A DNA stretch of 64,000 nucleotides from Burkholderiaceae bacterium (GTDB taxonomy: Bacteria > Pseudomonadota > Gammaproteobacteria > Burkholderiales > Burkholderiaceae_C), in NCBI GenBank assembly GCA_913776825.1, contig CAJYPV010000002.1, positions 114,118-178,117 of the forward strand, in the 5' to 3' direction. The translations under genes and the position numbers were made by a program. Under the pieces are notes generated by a model, which saw only the letters and a program-made list of their open reading frames with translations, did no database searches and had not been told where the DNA came from. Position 1 is the first letter of the stretch; each line of letters starts with the position of its first letter. Below, in pieces: positions 1 to 7,871 of the stretch.

Positions 1-102
1 GCCGGGCACGCCGAAAACCGTGTCCACGCCTTGCTCGATCAAGGCCTGCACCAGGACATGGCCGGCGAGTGGTGCGTCGGGTTGCTGCGAAGGGCTGCTC
101 AT
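1..102 (-). CDS. Thiamine-pyrophosphate enzyme, N-terminal fragment (cut by window edge)
   Basis: Only the first 34 codons are present; the gene continues beyond base 1. Translation from the ATG at 102 gives a short polar leader and then the stretch ALIEQGVDTVFGVPG. This is the typical start of the TPP-binding N-terminal domain of acetolactate synthase, benzoylformate decarboxylase and related decarboxylases: a helix, then a strand ending in the conserved FGxPG. The family is clear, but the substrate cannot be decided from this fragment. It lies on the same strand as the lipoprotein gene ending at 237, with a 134-base gap between them. No strong Shine-Dalgarno is visible. Confidence 0.75.
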   Translation of the reverse strand, partial: MSSPSQQPDAPLAGHVLVQALIEQGVDTVFGVPG

Positions 103-236
103 GCGTCCGACTGTAGTCATCCACGCCGAGCGCGCAAGCGCCGCTGAAGGGGGCACTCTTCAGAGGGGTCAGTGCTTGACGTCCCCCCGGGACCCAGGGC
201 TACGGTAGCCAGCCGCGATGGAGCCCCGGCCGCCTG

Positions 237-833
237 TCAGCGCGGCACCAACGCGAGGACCGCCTGCGCCAGCTGCAGAAACGCCTTCTCGCGTGCATCC
301 TCACTGCGCTCGATCAGCGCCTGCAGCCCTTCCGGCTCGGTCGTTCCGGCGGGCATCCGCATCTCCACCGTGTGGCCCGCGTAGGTGAGGCGAAGTCGCG
401 CGCCGTTCACCATCGGTCCGCGGCCGAGCGTGGCCGGCAGCTCCCGCCAATCTGCCTGCTCGAATTGCGCGGCGAGACGCGACAGGTCGTTCCCGGCGAT
501 CGAGGCCACCGGCGCCGGCGCGCGGGCTGCTTTGACGTCGGCGTCCTGGCGCAGGACCTGCCCGGATCGACGCACCGTCCATTCCCGGCCGGTTTCGCCG
601 ACGACGCCGTTCTGATAGGCGCCGATCGAGAGATCACTGCGCAGCGACATGGGCGTCGATCCTTGAGCTGGGTGGGGCATCGAACTCGCCGAGGCAACCG
701 GCGCTGACGCCGACACCGCCCCCGAGCCGGCCGCCACCGCCGCGCCCGAATCAGCGCAGCCCGCCGCGCCGAGGAGGACGGCCGCGCTCAGCGCCGCACG
801 GTGTTCAGCGAGCAGTGCGGCGAATGGGCGCAT
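237..833 (-). CDS. Hypothetical lipoprotein
   Basis: I do not recognise this 198-residue protein. The ATG at 833 gives a hydrophobic leader ending in LLGAAGC, a good lipobox, so it is probably a lipid-anchored envelope protein. After the Cys comes an Ala/Ser-rich linker of about 40 residues, then a compact domain of about 120 residues rich in beta-type segments (WTVRRSGQVL, ARLRLTYAGHTVEMRMPAG). The start overlaps the end of the membrane-protein gene by 29 bases, so it is probably the last gene of the oxidase operon. An in-frame start at 893 exists, but it would put extra residues before the signal peptide. Its role is unknown; a link to oxidase assembly is only inferred from position. Confidence 0.6.
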   Translation of the reverse strand: MRPFAALLAEHRAALSAAVLLGAAGCADSGAAVAAGSGAVSASAPVASASSMPHPAQGSTPMSLRSDLSIGAYQNGVVGETGREWTVRRSGQVLRQDADVKAARAPAPVASIAGNDLSRLAAQFEQADWRELPATLGRGPMVNGARLRLTYAGHTVEMRMPAGTTEPEGLQALIERSEDAREKAFLQLAQAVLALVPR

Positions 834-1452
834 GGGGCAGGTCGGCAGCAGCGAAGGCATCGGCCGATTCTGCGTGAACCGCCTCATCGGCACCCGTCCC
901 TTGTCCCCACGACATCAGACCCACCAGCCCCAGCAGGCCCATGGCCACGCTCCACCCGATCAGCGCCCCACCGGCGACCCACTGGTCATCCAACAGATAG
1001 TTCACGCACAGGCCCTGCTCCTCGTCCAGATAGAGCAAGCCTGCCGTGGCCGTCATCCAGGCCGCATTGCCGAGGAAGAACACCGCCACCACCGGCGACA
1101 TCCGTCCACGCGCCCCGCGCAGCCCTGCACCCGCCAGCAGCCACAGCATCGCCTTGCAGGCGCCGATCCACGGCACCAGAATCGCCAGGTCCAGCGCGGC
1201 GGGAATCATCCACAGCGCCAGCACACAGGAAGCCCAGGTGGCGCCGAGCAGCCCGCCCGCATCGATGTTCCACGCACGCGCCCGCGCGCCGATCGCCCCC
1301 CCCATGAGCCAACCGGCGGCGCCCCACAAGGGCAACTCGACGGCCATGTGCAGACTCATGCGAGATTCCAGCGCCTCACGCACGGCGGGCAGACACAGCA
1401 GCGCCGCCAATCCGAATCGCCCGCACAGGCGCCACCCGTCCAGGCGAGTCAT
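805..1452 (-). CDS. Multi-pass membrane protein of unknown function in oxidase operon
   Basis: The 215-residue product has about five or six hydrophobic segments, such as GLAALLCLPAV, GAAGWLMGGAIGA, ASCVLALWMIPAALDLAILV, VVAVFFLGNAAWM and GWSVAMGLLGLVGLM, so it is an inner-membrane protein. I do not recognise the family. The ATG at 1452 overlaps the Sco stop codon in an ATGA arrangement, which fixes the start and implies translational coupling to the copper chaperone. An upstream in-frame start at 1500 would lie entirely inside the Sco gene and is rejected. Similar small membrane proteins accompany non-canonical haem-copper oxidase operons, so an assembly or stability role is plausible but unproven. 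Confidence 0.6.
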   Translation of the reverse strand: MTRLDGWRLCGRFGLAALLCLPAVREALESRMSLHMAVELPLWGAAGWLMGGAIGARARAWNIDAGGLLGATWASCVLALWMIPAALDLAILVPWIGACKAMLWLLAGAGLRGARGRMSPVVAVFFLGNAAWMTATAGLLYLDEEQGLCVNYLLDDQWVAGGALIGWSVAMGLLGLVGLMSWGQGTGADEAVHAESADAFAAADLPHAPIRRTAR

Positions 1453-2105
1453 CGCGGGCCCTTTGCCAGCGCACGGGCCTGTGCCAGGGCTTGCGCCCAA
1501 TCGCTGGTGTCGAAGATGCCAACGACGCGTCCGGTCGCGTCCACCAGATGGATCGCGCCGTTGTGGGCGAAGCCGCCCACTCCATCGGGGATGGCGACGA
1601 TGCCCAAGGCGCGGCGCAGACGGCGGTCCTCATCGACGCTCACGGGCGCCGCGAGCGTCCATAGCCGCGCATCCGCGTGATGCCGTCGCGCATGATCGGC
1701 CAGTGCCGTCGGCGTGTCCTTCAGCGGGTCGATCGACACGGACAACAAACGCACCGACGATCCGTCCCGATCGATCTGCTGCTGGGCCTGCTCGAACGCC
1801 GTGCCCAGCGACTGACAGACCGACGCACAACGTGTGTAGATGAAGTCGACGAGCATCACCGTGCCAGAACGATCCACCGGCATGGACCACGGGCGACCGC
1901 TCGAATCGACCAGCCGGGTGGCCGGCCACGGCAGCCCTTCGGCCTCGACGAGCGCGCGCCGGCGCGCTTCGAAGGTCCAGGTCGACAGCCCGCCGGTGAG
2001 CTGCGCCACGGCCAGCAGGAAGCCGATCAGCACGACCGCGCACGCGATCAGCGTGCCGGTCGGATGGCCGACCGAGACCGACGCGCCCGTCCTGCCCGTC
2101 GTCAT
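1449..2105 (-). CDS. Sco1/SenC-family copper chaperone
   Basis: This 218-residue membrane-anchored thioredoxin-fold protein is of the Sco family, which delivers copper to haem-copper oxidases. One N-terminal transmembrane segment (about residues 18-36) is followed by a periplasmic domain. The copper site is visible: the CxxxC motif in YTRCASVCQS (C93, C97) and the distal His in FAHNGAI (H181). SVSIDPLKDTP is the usual Sco strand after the Cys loop. It follows the cytochrome c gene by 3 bases and overlaps the next membrane-protein gene by 4. The position directly behind ccoN/ccoO homologues fits a role in loading CuB, although cbb3 enzymes lack CuA, the classic Sco target. Confidence 0.85.
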   Translation of the reverse strand: MTTGRTGASVSVGHPTGTLIACAVVLIGFLLAVAQLTGGLSTWTFEARRRALVEAEGLPWPATRLVDSSGRPWSMPVDRSGTVMLVDFIYTRCASVCQSLGTAFEQAQQQIDRDGSSVRLLSVSIDPLKDTPTALADHARRHHADARLWTLAAPVSVDEDRRLRRALGIVAIPDGVGGFAHNGAIHLVDATGRVVGIFDTSDWAQALAQARALAKGPR

Positions 2106-2108
2106 GAT

Positions 2109-2702
2109 TCAGTCCCGCGACGGCAGATCCGTGGGCGAGAACGGCGTGGTCCGCCCCGAATGAGCGCTGCGCGCCGCCGCGATCGTGTCGGGACGGACGG
2201 GGCTCGCCTGATTGCCCCATTGGGCGCGCACATGGCTGAGCACGGCGGCGATTTCCGCATCGGTCAGCAACGCACCGAACGCCGGCATCGCGCCGTTGTA
2301 GTTCTCGCCCTTGACCGACAGCGGCCCCGTCACGCCGAACAGCACGATGGCGGCGGTGGTGCTGTCCTTGCCCATCACCCATTCGCTGCCGGCCAGCGGC
2401 GGGAAGACCCCAGGCAAGCCCTGACCCTGCGCCTGATGACAGGCCGCACAGCGCGACGCGAAGACGGCCGCGCCATCCACGGCGCCTGTCACGGCGGCGG
2501 AGACTCCACCGAGGTCCGCCGCATGGCGACCGTCGCCCCACGCAGCAGGCGTGTCGATGTCGGCGCCGGCGATGTAGGCGATGCAGACCGCGAACAGCAG
2601 CGCGGCCGCGATCATCAGGGCCGTCGGGACCGGATTCTTGCGCTCGTGCGGATCGGGGTGCTCTCGGCGCTGCGGGTCGGAGATCGGCGGTTCGGTGTTC
2701 AT
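2109..2702 (-). CDS. Membrane-anchored mono-haem cytochrome c, CcoP-like position
   Basis: The 197-residue product has a polar N-terminus of about 28 residues, one transmembrane helix (ALMIAAALLFAVCIAYIAG) and a periplasmic class I cytochrome c domain. The haem site is CAACH and the axial Met probably lies in GAMPAFG. The start at 2702 is the first Met after the stop of the upstream frame and excludes a spurious 55-residue extension that overlaps ccoO. In a canonical cbb3 operon this place is taken by di-haem CcoP; here there is one CxxCH only. It likely passes electrons from soluble cytochrome c to the CcoO-like subunit. Confidence 0.75.
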   Translation of the reverse strand: MNTEPPISDPQRREHPDPHERKNPVPTALMIAAALLFAVCIAYIAGADIDTPAAWGDGRHAADLGGVSAAVTGAVDGAAVFASRCAACHQAQGQGLPGVFPPLAGSEWVMGKDSTTAAIVLFGVTGPLSVKGENYNGAMPAFGALLTDAEIAAVLSHVRAQWGNQASPVRPDTIAAARSAHSGRTTPFSPTDLPSRD

Positions 2703-2718
2703 GTCGGCATCCTCGTGG

Positions 2719-3318
2719 TCAGCGGGTGGTGGCTGCGGGCACCGCGTCCGCCACCGGATAGGTGTGGTCCATCGACCGGAGATAGGCGACCAGGTCCTGG
2801 GCATCGCGGCTCGCGACCACATGCCGGCCCGTCGGCGCCTGACCCGGCGGCAAAGCGACTTCCACATCGCCGGGCGCCAGCTCGTCCTTCAGCTGGAACA
2901 GGAAGCGGTAGCTGGGCATCACGCTGCCCGGCACATAGGCGCGTGGCTGATAGAGATGGCCCAGATGCCAGTCCGCGCTGGGCTGGCGAGCGCCGATGTT
3001 GAACAGATCCGGACCGGTGCGCATCGTGCCGAGCAGATGCGGTCGGTCGTAGGCATAGTCCGCCGCCACGCTGGCGCGGCCCCAGCCGCGTGCGGCGTCA
3101 GGTCCCAGAGCGCGTGCCCGCGGCTGTTGCGAGTGGCAGTACACGCAGCCATTGGCGATGTAGACCTGCCGGCCCCGCAGCGCCGTCTCGTTGAACGGCT
3201 GCAGCGCGGCGGGCGCGGCCACCCGGCGCACCGTCAAGTAGGGCCACACGACCAGCAGACTCGTGGCGATGCTGAGCATCACCATGCCGCCGGCAATCAA
3301 TCGGGTTTCGTTGTTCAT
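2719..3318 (-). CDS. ccoO: cbb3-type cytochrome oxidase subunit II (CcoO-like)
   Basis: A 199-residue mono-haem cytochrome c with one N-terminal transmembrane helix (GGMVMLSIATSLLVVWPYL). It carries the CcoO signature RQVYIANGCVYCHSQQ: the haem motif CVYCH preceded by Y-I-A-N/E-G. The segment GPDLFNIGARQPSADWHLGHLYQPR and the Met in GSVMPSYR (axial ligand) also match CcoO. The length is close to other CcoO proteins. The ATG at 3318 lies 10 bases after the ccoN stop; a longer frame to 3414 would overlap ccoN and has no family match. It works as the electron entry subunit for CcoN on the periplasmic side. Confidence 0.85.
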   Translation of the reverse strand: MNNETRLIAGGMVMLSIATSLLVVWPYLTVRRVAAPAALQPFNETALRGRQVYIANGCVYCHSQQPRARALGPDAARGWGRASVAADYAYDRPHLLGTMRTGPDLFNIGARQPSADWHLGHLYQPRAYVPGSVMPSYRFLFQLKDELAPGDVEVALPPGQAPTGRHVVASRDAQDLVAYLRSMDHTYPVADAVPAATTR

Positions 3319-3328
3319 CGGGAACCTC

Positions 3329-4903
3329 TCAGCGCGCATGCAGCAAGGTCGGCTGGCTCCGCGCCATCGGCCGGCGCGCCAGCAACATCGCGAAGTGGAT
3401 GGCAAAGACGACATGTCCGAGCGCCATCAGCCCACCGCCGAGGGAGCGCGCCTTCAGATACGGCAGCGTCAGCAGCACCGAGTCCATGAAGGGCCGGCCC
3501 GCATCCAGCATCGCCTGCCCCTGCAGCCAGCCGCCGATGCTGAGCGACACGAAATAGATCGCGAGCCCGACTGCGGACAACCAGAAGTGCGCCAGGATCA
3601 GCCGCTGCGACGGCCACTCGCGCCCGCTGATGCGCGGCGTGATGAAGTAGATGGCGCCGAAGAACACCATGGTCACGAAGCCGTACAGCCCCAGGTGGGC
3701 ATGCGCCACGGTGAAATGGGTGAAGTGCGTCACCGCATTCACGCTGCGCAGCGCTTCCAGACTGCCCTGCACCGAGCTCGCGGTGTACATCAGCCCGCCG
3801 AAGCCGATGAAGCGCAGCGTCGGCGACTGGACCAGCGCCAACCAATGGCCCTTCAAGGTCTGGTACTGATTGATCGTGAAGGCCGCGACCGGCACAACCA
3901 TCATCAGGCTCTGCACGATGGACAAGGTGACCAGCCATCCCGGCACCGGTCCGCCAATCAGGTGATGACCGCCCACCTGACCGTAGAAGAACGCGAGGCC
4001 CCAAAAGCCCAGCAGCGACAGGTTGTAGCTCTGCACCGGGCGTCCAATGACCTTGGGCAGGAAGTAATAGACCGCGCCCAGTGCCAGCGGCGTGTAGAAC
4101 AGCCCCAGCACGTTGTGGCCGAACCACCAGTTGGTCGCGGCCTGCTCCACGCCTTGATGCAGGCCCGGCAGATTGCCCACCACGAACAACACCGGGAACC
4201 AGAACAGCGCGCAGCCCATGTACCAGACCGACACATACAGATGCGCGACGCGCCGCTGCAGCAGGGTCAGCACCAGCGGCATCGCCACCAGCGCGCCGCC
4301 CGCGACGAAGAACAGGTCGATGCCCCAGGGAATCTCCAGCCATTCCTGACCATCGCTGAAGCCCGCGCCGATGGCCACCAGGCCCGCGACCAGTCCCACG
4401 TTCCACAGCACCGCCCCCGCGACCGCATAACGCGCGCCGACCAGCGCCGTCTTCAGCAGTCGCGGCAAGGTGAACATCGCGATGCCCAGGCCCGCCATCG
4501 GCGCCCAGCCATACGCGACCGCATTCAGATGGATCGTGCGGATGCGGCCGAAGGTCAGCCAGGCCTGATCGGTCAGCCAGTCGGGCGCATGCAGCTTGAT
4601 CGAGGCAGTCAGGCCCGCGGCCGAGGCGACCAGCAGCCACACGAAAGCGCAGACGAAGAACGCAAACACCAGCGGCCCGGTCGATGCATCGGCGCGCGCC
4701 CGGTCGACCAGTTCCTCGTTGCTCACGGCGGGCAGTCGGCCTGCGGCGGGGTCCTCCACGCGCCCGACCTCGCCGGGCGCAAAGATCACGGTGCTGCCTT
4801 GCGCGCTGCGATCGAACAGCCCGCTGCGCTGCGACCAGATGAACACGACCAGCGCCACGACGGACAGCACGAAGGTCGACAACAGGATGTGAATGGTGCT
4901 CAT
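3329..4903 (-). CDS. ccoN: cbb3-type oxidase subunit I with CcoS-like N-terminal segment
   Basis: This 524-residue catalytic subunit is of the C-type (cbb3) haem-copper oxidase family and reduces O2 to water. Visible metal ligands are H125 (low-spin haem b), H263 in FGHNV with H313/H314 (CuB), and H401/H403 in the AHAH segment (haems b3 and b). Y307, six residues before the HH pair, is where cbb3 enzymes carry the His-cross-linked tyrosine, so oxygen reduction rather than NO reduction is favoured. Residues 1-45 form an extra helix followed by FIWSQRSGLFD, which resembles the small assembly protein CcoS. The start ATG overlaps the patatin stop (ATGA), tying the oxidase to the upstream efflux genes. 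No ccoQ or di-haem ccoP is present. Confidence 0.88.
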   Translation of the reverse strand: MSTIHILLSTFVLSVVALVVFIWSQRSGLFDRSAQGSTVIFAPGEVGRVEDPAAGRLPAVSNEELVDRARADASTGPLVFAFFVCAFVWLLVASAAGLTASIKLHAPDWLTDQAWLTFGRIRTIHLNAVAYGWAPMAGLGIAMFTLPRLLKTALVGARYAVAGAVLWNVGLVAGLVAIGAGFSDGQEWLEIPWGIDLFFVAGGALVAMPLVLTLLQRRVAHLYVSVWYMGCALFWFPVLFVVGNLPGLHQGVEQAATNWWFGHNVLGLFYTPLALGAVYYFLPKVIGRPVQSYNLSLLGFWGLAFFYGQVGGHHLIGGPVPGWLVTLSIVQSLMMVVPVAAFTINQYQTLKGHWLALVQSPTLRFIGFGGLMYTASSVQGSLEALRSVNAVTHFTHFTVAHAHLGLYGFVTMVFFGAIYFITPRISGREWPSQRLILAHFWLSAVGLAIYFVSLSIGGWLQGQAMLDAGRPFMDSVLLTLPYLKARSLGGGLMALGHVVFAIHFAMLLARRPMARSQPTLLHAR

Positions 4904-6483
4904 GGACGCAGTCCCGAATTCGTCGAGGACGAATGAATAGATGGCGGTGGCGGTGGCGCTGGCGGTGGCGGTGGCGGTGGCGATGGCGATGGCGATGGCG
5001 GTGAAGCGGAAGACAGCACCGGTGACCGCGCCGGCTCCCTGAGGCTGTTCAACATCGCCTGGAACTCCGGCGACCCGCGCAGCCGTTGCCGCGCGTGTTG
5101 GCGCAACCGGGCGATGTCGTCAGGCGGCAGTTGCAGCGTGGTCGGGATGGCCTTCAAGCGCTCGGTCAAGGCCGGATCCGCCGCCTCCAGACCGATCTCG
5201 ATGAGGTGGAACTGCACATCCGGCGCGAACGGCGTGGCCTCGCCGCGCGCCTTCGCGGCCTGCACTTCCTCCCGCCAGGCCTGCAGCGTCGCCCGCATCT
5301 GACCGAGGGCCATGTCGGAATTGCGGTTGATCGGGATGTCCGCCAGCGCCATCGCCGTGCGCAGCGGCCCCGGCACCTGCGGACTGAAATCCTCCGCGGC
5401 CCGGACGCTGGTCTCCGCATTCACGACGATGAACACCACCCGCCGCAATTGCCGATAGCCGGCGAAGCGCGCGGTGCCGACGATGCCGCCGAACTGCCCG
5501 ATGTAATCGGTCGGGCCGCGCACGCTGACGTTGTCTGCCAGCCCGCCATCCACCAGATGGATGTAGGGCCGGCGCGGTCCGCCGGGTCGCGACTCGCGAT
5601 AGCTCTCCAGCTCCAGCAGACGACGGCTGGCGGACTGACCCGGCATGGTGGCGGCGGCCGCGCGCAGCACCGGCGTGCCGCAGTCCGTCGAGCCGGCGGG
5701 CGGCAGATGGTTCCAGACCGTCACCGGACTCAGCAGCAGCGGCACCGCACTGGACGCCGCCACCGCACGCGCGAGGCTGACCCCGCCCAGATCGCTGCAC
5801 AGGAAATCGAATTGCTCCTGGACGAATTCGAATCGGGTACCGCTGACCATGTCGGACGCATAGATCACCGCAAACGGCTTGCGCGGGTGCGCAGCCAGGT
5901 CCGCATAACGGGTGCCCTGAAAGAGCCGCTCATCCAGGAAGCGCTCGAAGGCATCGCTGCGGCCGTAGTTGGGCGAGCTCAATCGCCACAGCGTCGCCGG
6001 CGACATCAGACTGCGCACCAGATCCGCCTGCGGCGAGCCCTGCAGCATCGCGGACTCGAAGCGTGCGAGTCCCGCCTCGCCGTCCATTGCCAGCGCGCCG
6101 ACGAGCAGGCTGCCGCCGGACAGCCCCATCACGATGTCGAGCTGATCGAAGAGCCGCTGGTCGCGTCCGGCCCAGTGGATCGGCGTGTCGCGCAACTCAT
6201 CCAGCACGCCCAGGCCCAAGGTCGCCGCGCGCAAGCCCCCGCCGGAGAAGGACACATGCAGCAGCAGACTGTCGTCCGGGTCCAGCGCCACGACCCGCTG
6301 CAGTCGGTAGCCCGCATCCGGCGTCACCTGCGACAGCGGCGGATTGATCGCGTAATGCGCGCTCGAGCACGCCACGGCGCCCATGCAAAGCGCCAGCGCC
6401 GCGCTCCGGCGGACCACGCACTGCACGAGCCGGGTGAGCGTCCACCGTTCAGCCGGCGCGCCTGGTGCGGTCCGGAGGGTCAC
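4900..6483 (-). CDS. Patatin-like phospholipase lipoprotein
   Basis: The 527-residue predicted lipid acyl hydrolase has a patatin fold. The oxyanion-hole motif is FSGGGLRAATLG, the nucleophile elbow is GLSGG and the catalytic Asp lies in VDGGLADN, so the Ser-Asp dyad is complete. The N-terminus has a hydrophobic stretch ending in GAVAC, a lipobox, so it is probably anchored in the envelope. The GTG at 6483 overlaps the stop of the upstream outer-membrane gene (GTGA); the longer frame to 6702 is inside that gene. The last 40 residues are a Ser/Pro run encoded by a hexanucleotide repeat. Its stop overlaps the ccoN start, an unusual link between lipid hydrolysis and respiration. Confidence 0.82.
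   Translation of the reverse strand: MTLRTAPGAPAERWTLTRLVQCVVRRSAALALCMGAVACSSAHYAINPPLSQVTPDAGYRLQRVVALDPDDSLLLHVSFSGGGLRAATLGLGVLDELRDTPIHWAGRDQRLFDQLDIVMGLSGGSLLVGALAMDGEAGLARFESAMLQGSPQADLVRSLMSPATLWRLSSPNYGRSDAFERFLDERLFQGTRYADLAAHPRKPFAVIYASDMVSGTRFEFVQEQFDFLCSDLGGVSLARAVAASSAVPLLLSPVTVWNHLPPAGSTDCGTPVLRAAAATMPGQSASRRLLELESYRESRPGGPRRPYIHLVDGGLADNVSVRGPTDYIGQFGGIVGTARFAGYRQLRRVVFIVVNAETSVRAAEDFSPQVPGPLRTAMALADIPINRNSDMALGQMRATLQAWREEVQAAKARGEATPFAPDVQFHLIEIGLEAADPALTERLKAIPTTLQLPPDDIARLRQHARQRLRGSPEFQAMLNSLREPARSPVLSSASPPSPSPSPPPPPPPAPPPPPSIHSSSTNSGLRP
4942..5002. repeat. GGCGGT/GGCGAT hexanucleotide repeat in the patatin 3' end
   Basis: About ten imperfect 6-base units (GGCGGT, GGCGCT, GGCGAT) lie inside the coding frame of the patatin gene and produce its Pro/Ser tail on the minus strand. 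Because units are a multiple of three, copy-number change would lengthen or shorten the tail without a frameshift. Confidence 0.85.
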
Positions 6484-7871
6484 GACGCGTCTCCCCGCCA
6501 GCCACCGCCCAGCGCGCGGAACAGCGCCACCTGGTTCTGCAGCAGCGCGGCCTGCAGGCTCAACACGTTCTGCTCGGCCGACAGCAGCTGGCGCTCGGCC
6601 TGCTGGACGTCCAGCGCGGAGCCCTGGCCTTCCTCGCGCCGCCGACCCGTGATGCGCGCCAGCTCGGCGATCGCCTCGCGCTGCGCCACGGCTTCGCGCC
6701 ATTGCGCGGTCTGCTGTTCCTGGGCGTTGAGCTGGACTTCGACCTCCGCCCAGGCGCCCATCACCGCCTGCTCATAGACCGCCAGCGCCTGCTCGCGGCG
6801 CGCGGCGCTGGCATCGGCCAAGGCCCTCAGCCGACCGCCATTGAACAGCGGCGCCAGCACGCTGCCGCCCAAACTCCAGACCGTGAACGGATCGCCGCGC
6901 AGCACGCTCGCGCCGGTGCGACCCAGGCTGGCGTTCAAGCGCAGCGCAGGCAGCCACTGGGCGCGCGCGGCAGCCAGTTGCGCATCGCTCGCAGCCACCT
7001 GCAGCTCCGCGACCGCGATGTCCGGCCGACGGCGCAGCAGTTCGGACGGCAGGCCCGCATCGGGCCACGGACACGGCGTCAGGCCCTGCAGCGCACGACT
7101 GCGCGCTACCGGCCCGGGCGCGCGATGCAGCAGCAGGTTGAGCTGCGCTTCCTGACGTTCCAGCGCGCGACGCAACTGCGGCAGCACCTGGGCGCTGCCG
7201 TGCCACTCCGCCTCGGCCTGCGCCAGTTCGAGCGCATTCGCATGACCGATCGCCCGGCGATGTCGCACCAGTTGCAGCGAGCGTTCGCGCGAGGCGATCA
7301 TCCGCTCGGTCAGACTCAGCTGTCCGTCGAGTTCCAGCAGCCCGATGTAGGTCTGCGCCACGCTCGCCGCGATGCTGAGCGCGACCGCATCACGCGCGGC
7401 GCGGGTGGCCGCCTCGCTGCTGTCCGCCGCGCGCGCCAACGCATCGACCCGGCCCCATAGGTCCACCTCATAGCTGGCCTGAAACAAGGACTGATGCCCC
7501 GTCGACAGATAAGGCTTGAGCGTCACATCGCTGATGCTGCGGGACCGCGCGCCGCCCACGCCCACGTCCAGGCTGGGCCAGAACGCGCCCTGCTGAGCCA
7601 CGGCCAGCGCATGTGCCTCGGCGACGCGGGCCGCGGCCTGTCGAAGATCCTGGTTGTGCGTCAGCGCTTCGTCGATCAACTGGCTCAGGACCGGATCGCC
7701 GAACTGCTGCCACCACGCCGTGTCCACCGGGTCGCTGCCCGAGGCATGACGCCAGTGCGCAGGCGCCGACAGGGCGGACGGATCGATCGCCGAGCGCGGC
7801 GGCTGGGCGCAGCCGCTCAGCAGGACGAGCGCGGCGAGCCCCAAGGCGGAGGTGCGAGTCCGTCGGCTCAT
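6480..7871 (-). CDS. NodT/OprM-family outer-membrane efflux lipoprotein
   Basis: A 463-residue TolC-type outer-membrane factor of the NodT subfamily. The N-terminus is a lipoprotein signal (ALVLLSGC), followed by the characteristic W-x-x-FGDPxLxxLIDxAL segment and two long helical repeats. The internal pairing of SLSIAASVAQTYIGLLELDGQL and the later PDIAVAELQVAASDAQLAAARA is typical for the alpha-barrel. It forms the exit duct for the tripartite pump with the adaptor upstream (4-base ATGA overlap) and the MFS protein beyond. The stop overlaps the GTG of the patatin gene. The substrate cannot be told from sequence; fatty acids, drugs or siderophores are handled by relatives. Confidence 0.9.
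   Translation of the reverse strand: MSRRTRTSALGLAALVLLSGCAQPPRSAIDPSALSAPAHWRHASGSDPVDTAWWQQFGDPVLSQLIDEALTHNQDLRQAAARVAEAHALAVAQQGAFWPSLDVGVGGARSRSISDVTLKPYLSTGHQSLFQASYEVDLWGRVDALARAADSSEAATRAARDAVALSIAASVAQTYIGLLELDGQLSLTERMIASRERSLQLVRHRRAIGHANALELAQAEAEWHGSAQVLPQLRRALERQEAQLNLLLHRAPGPVARSRALQGLTPCPWPDAGLPSELLRRRPDIAVAELQVAASDAQLAAARAQWLPALRLNASLGRTGASVLRGDPFTVWSLGGSVLAPLFNGGRLRALADASAARREQALAVYEQAVMGAWAEVEVQLNAQEQQTAQWREAVAQREAIAELARITGRRREEGQGSALDVQQAERQLLSAEQNVLSLQAALLQNQVALFRALGGGWRGDAS

Noticed and set aside
3329..4903. CcoN as a nitric oxide reductase
   Set aside because: The Tyr six residues before the HH pair and the FGHNV/HH CuB ligands follow the cbb3 pattern; the glutamates typical of cNOR active sites are not seen.
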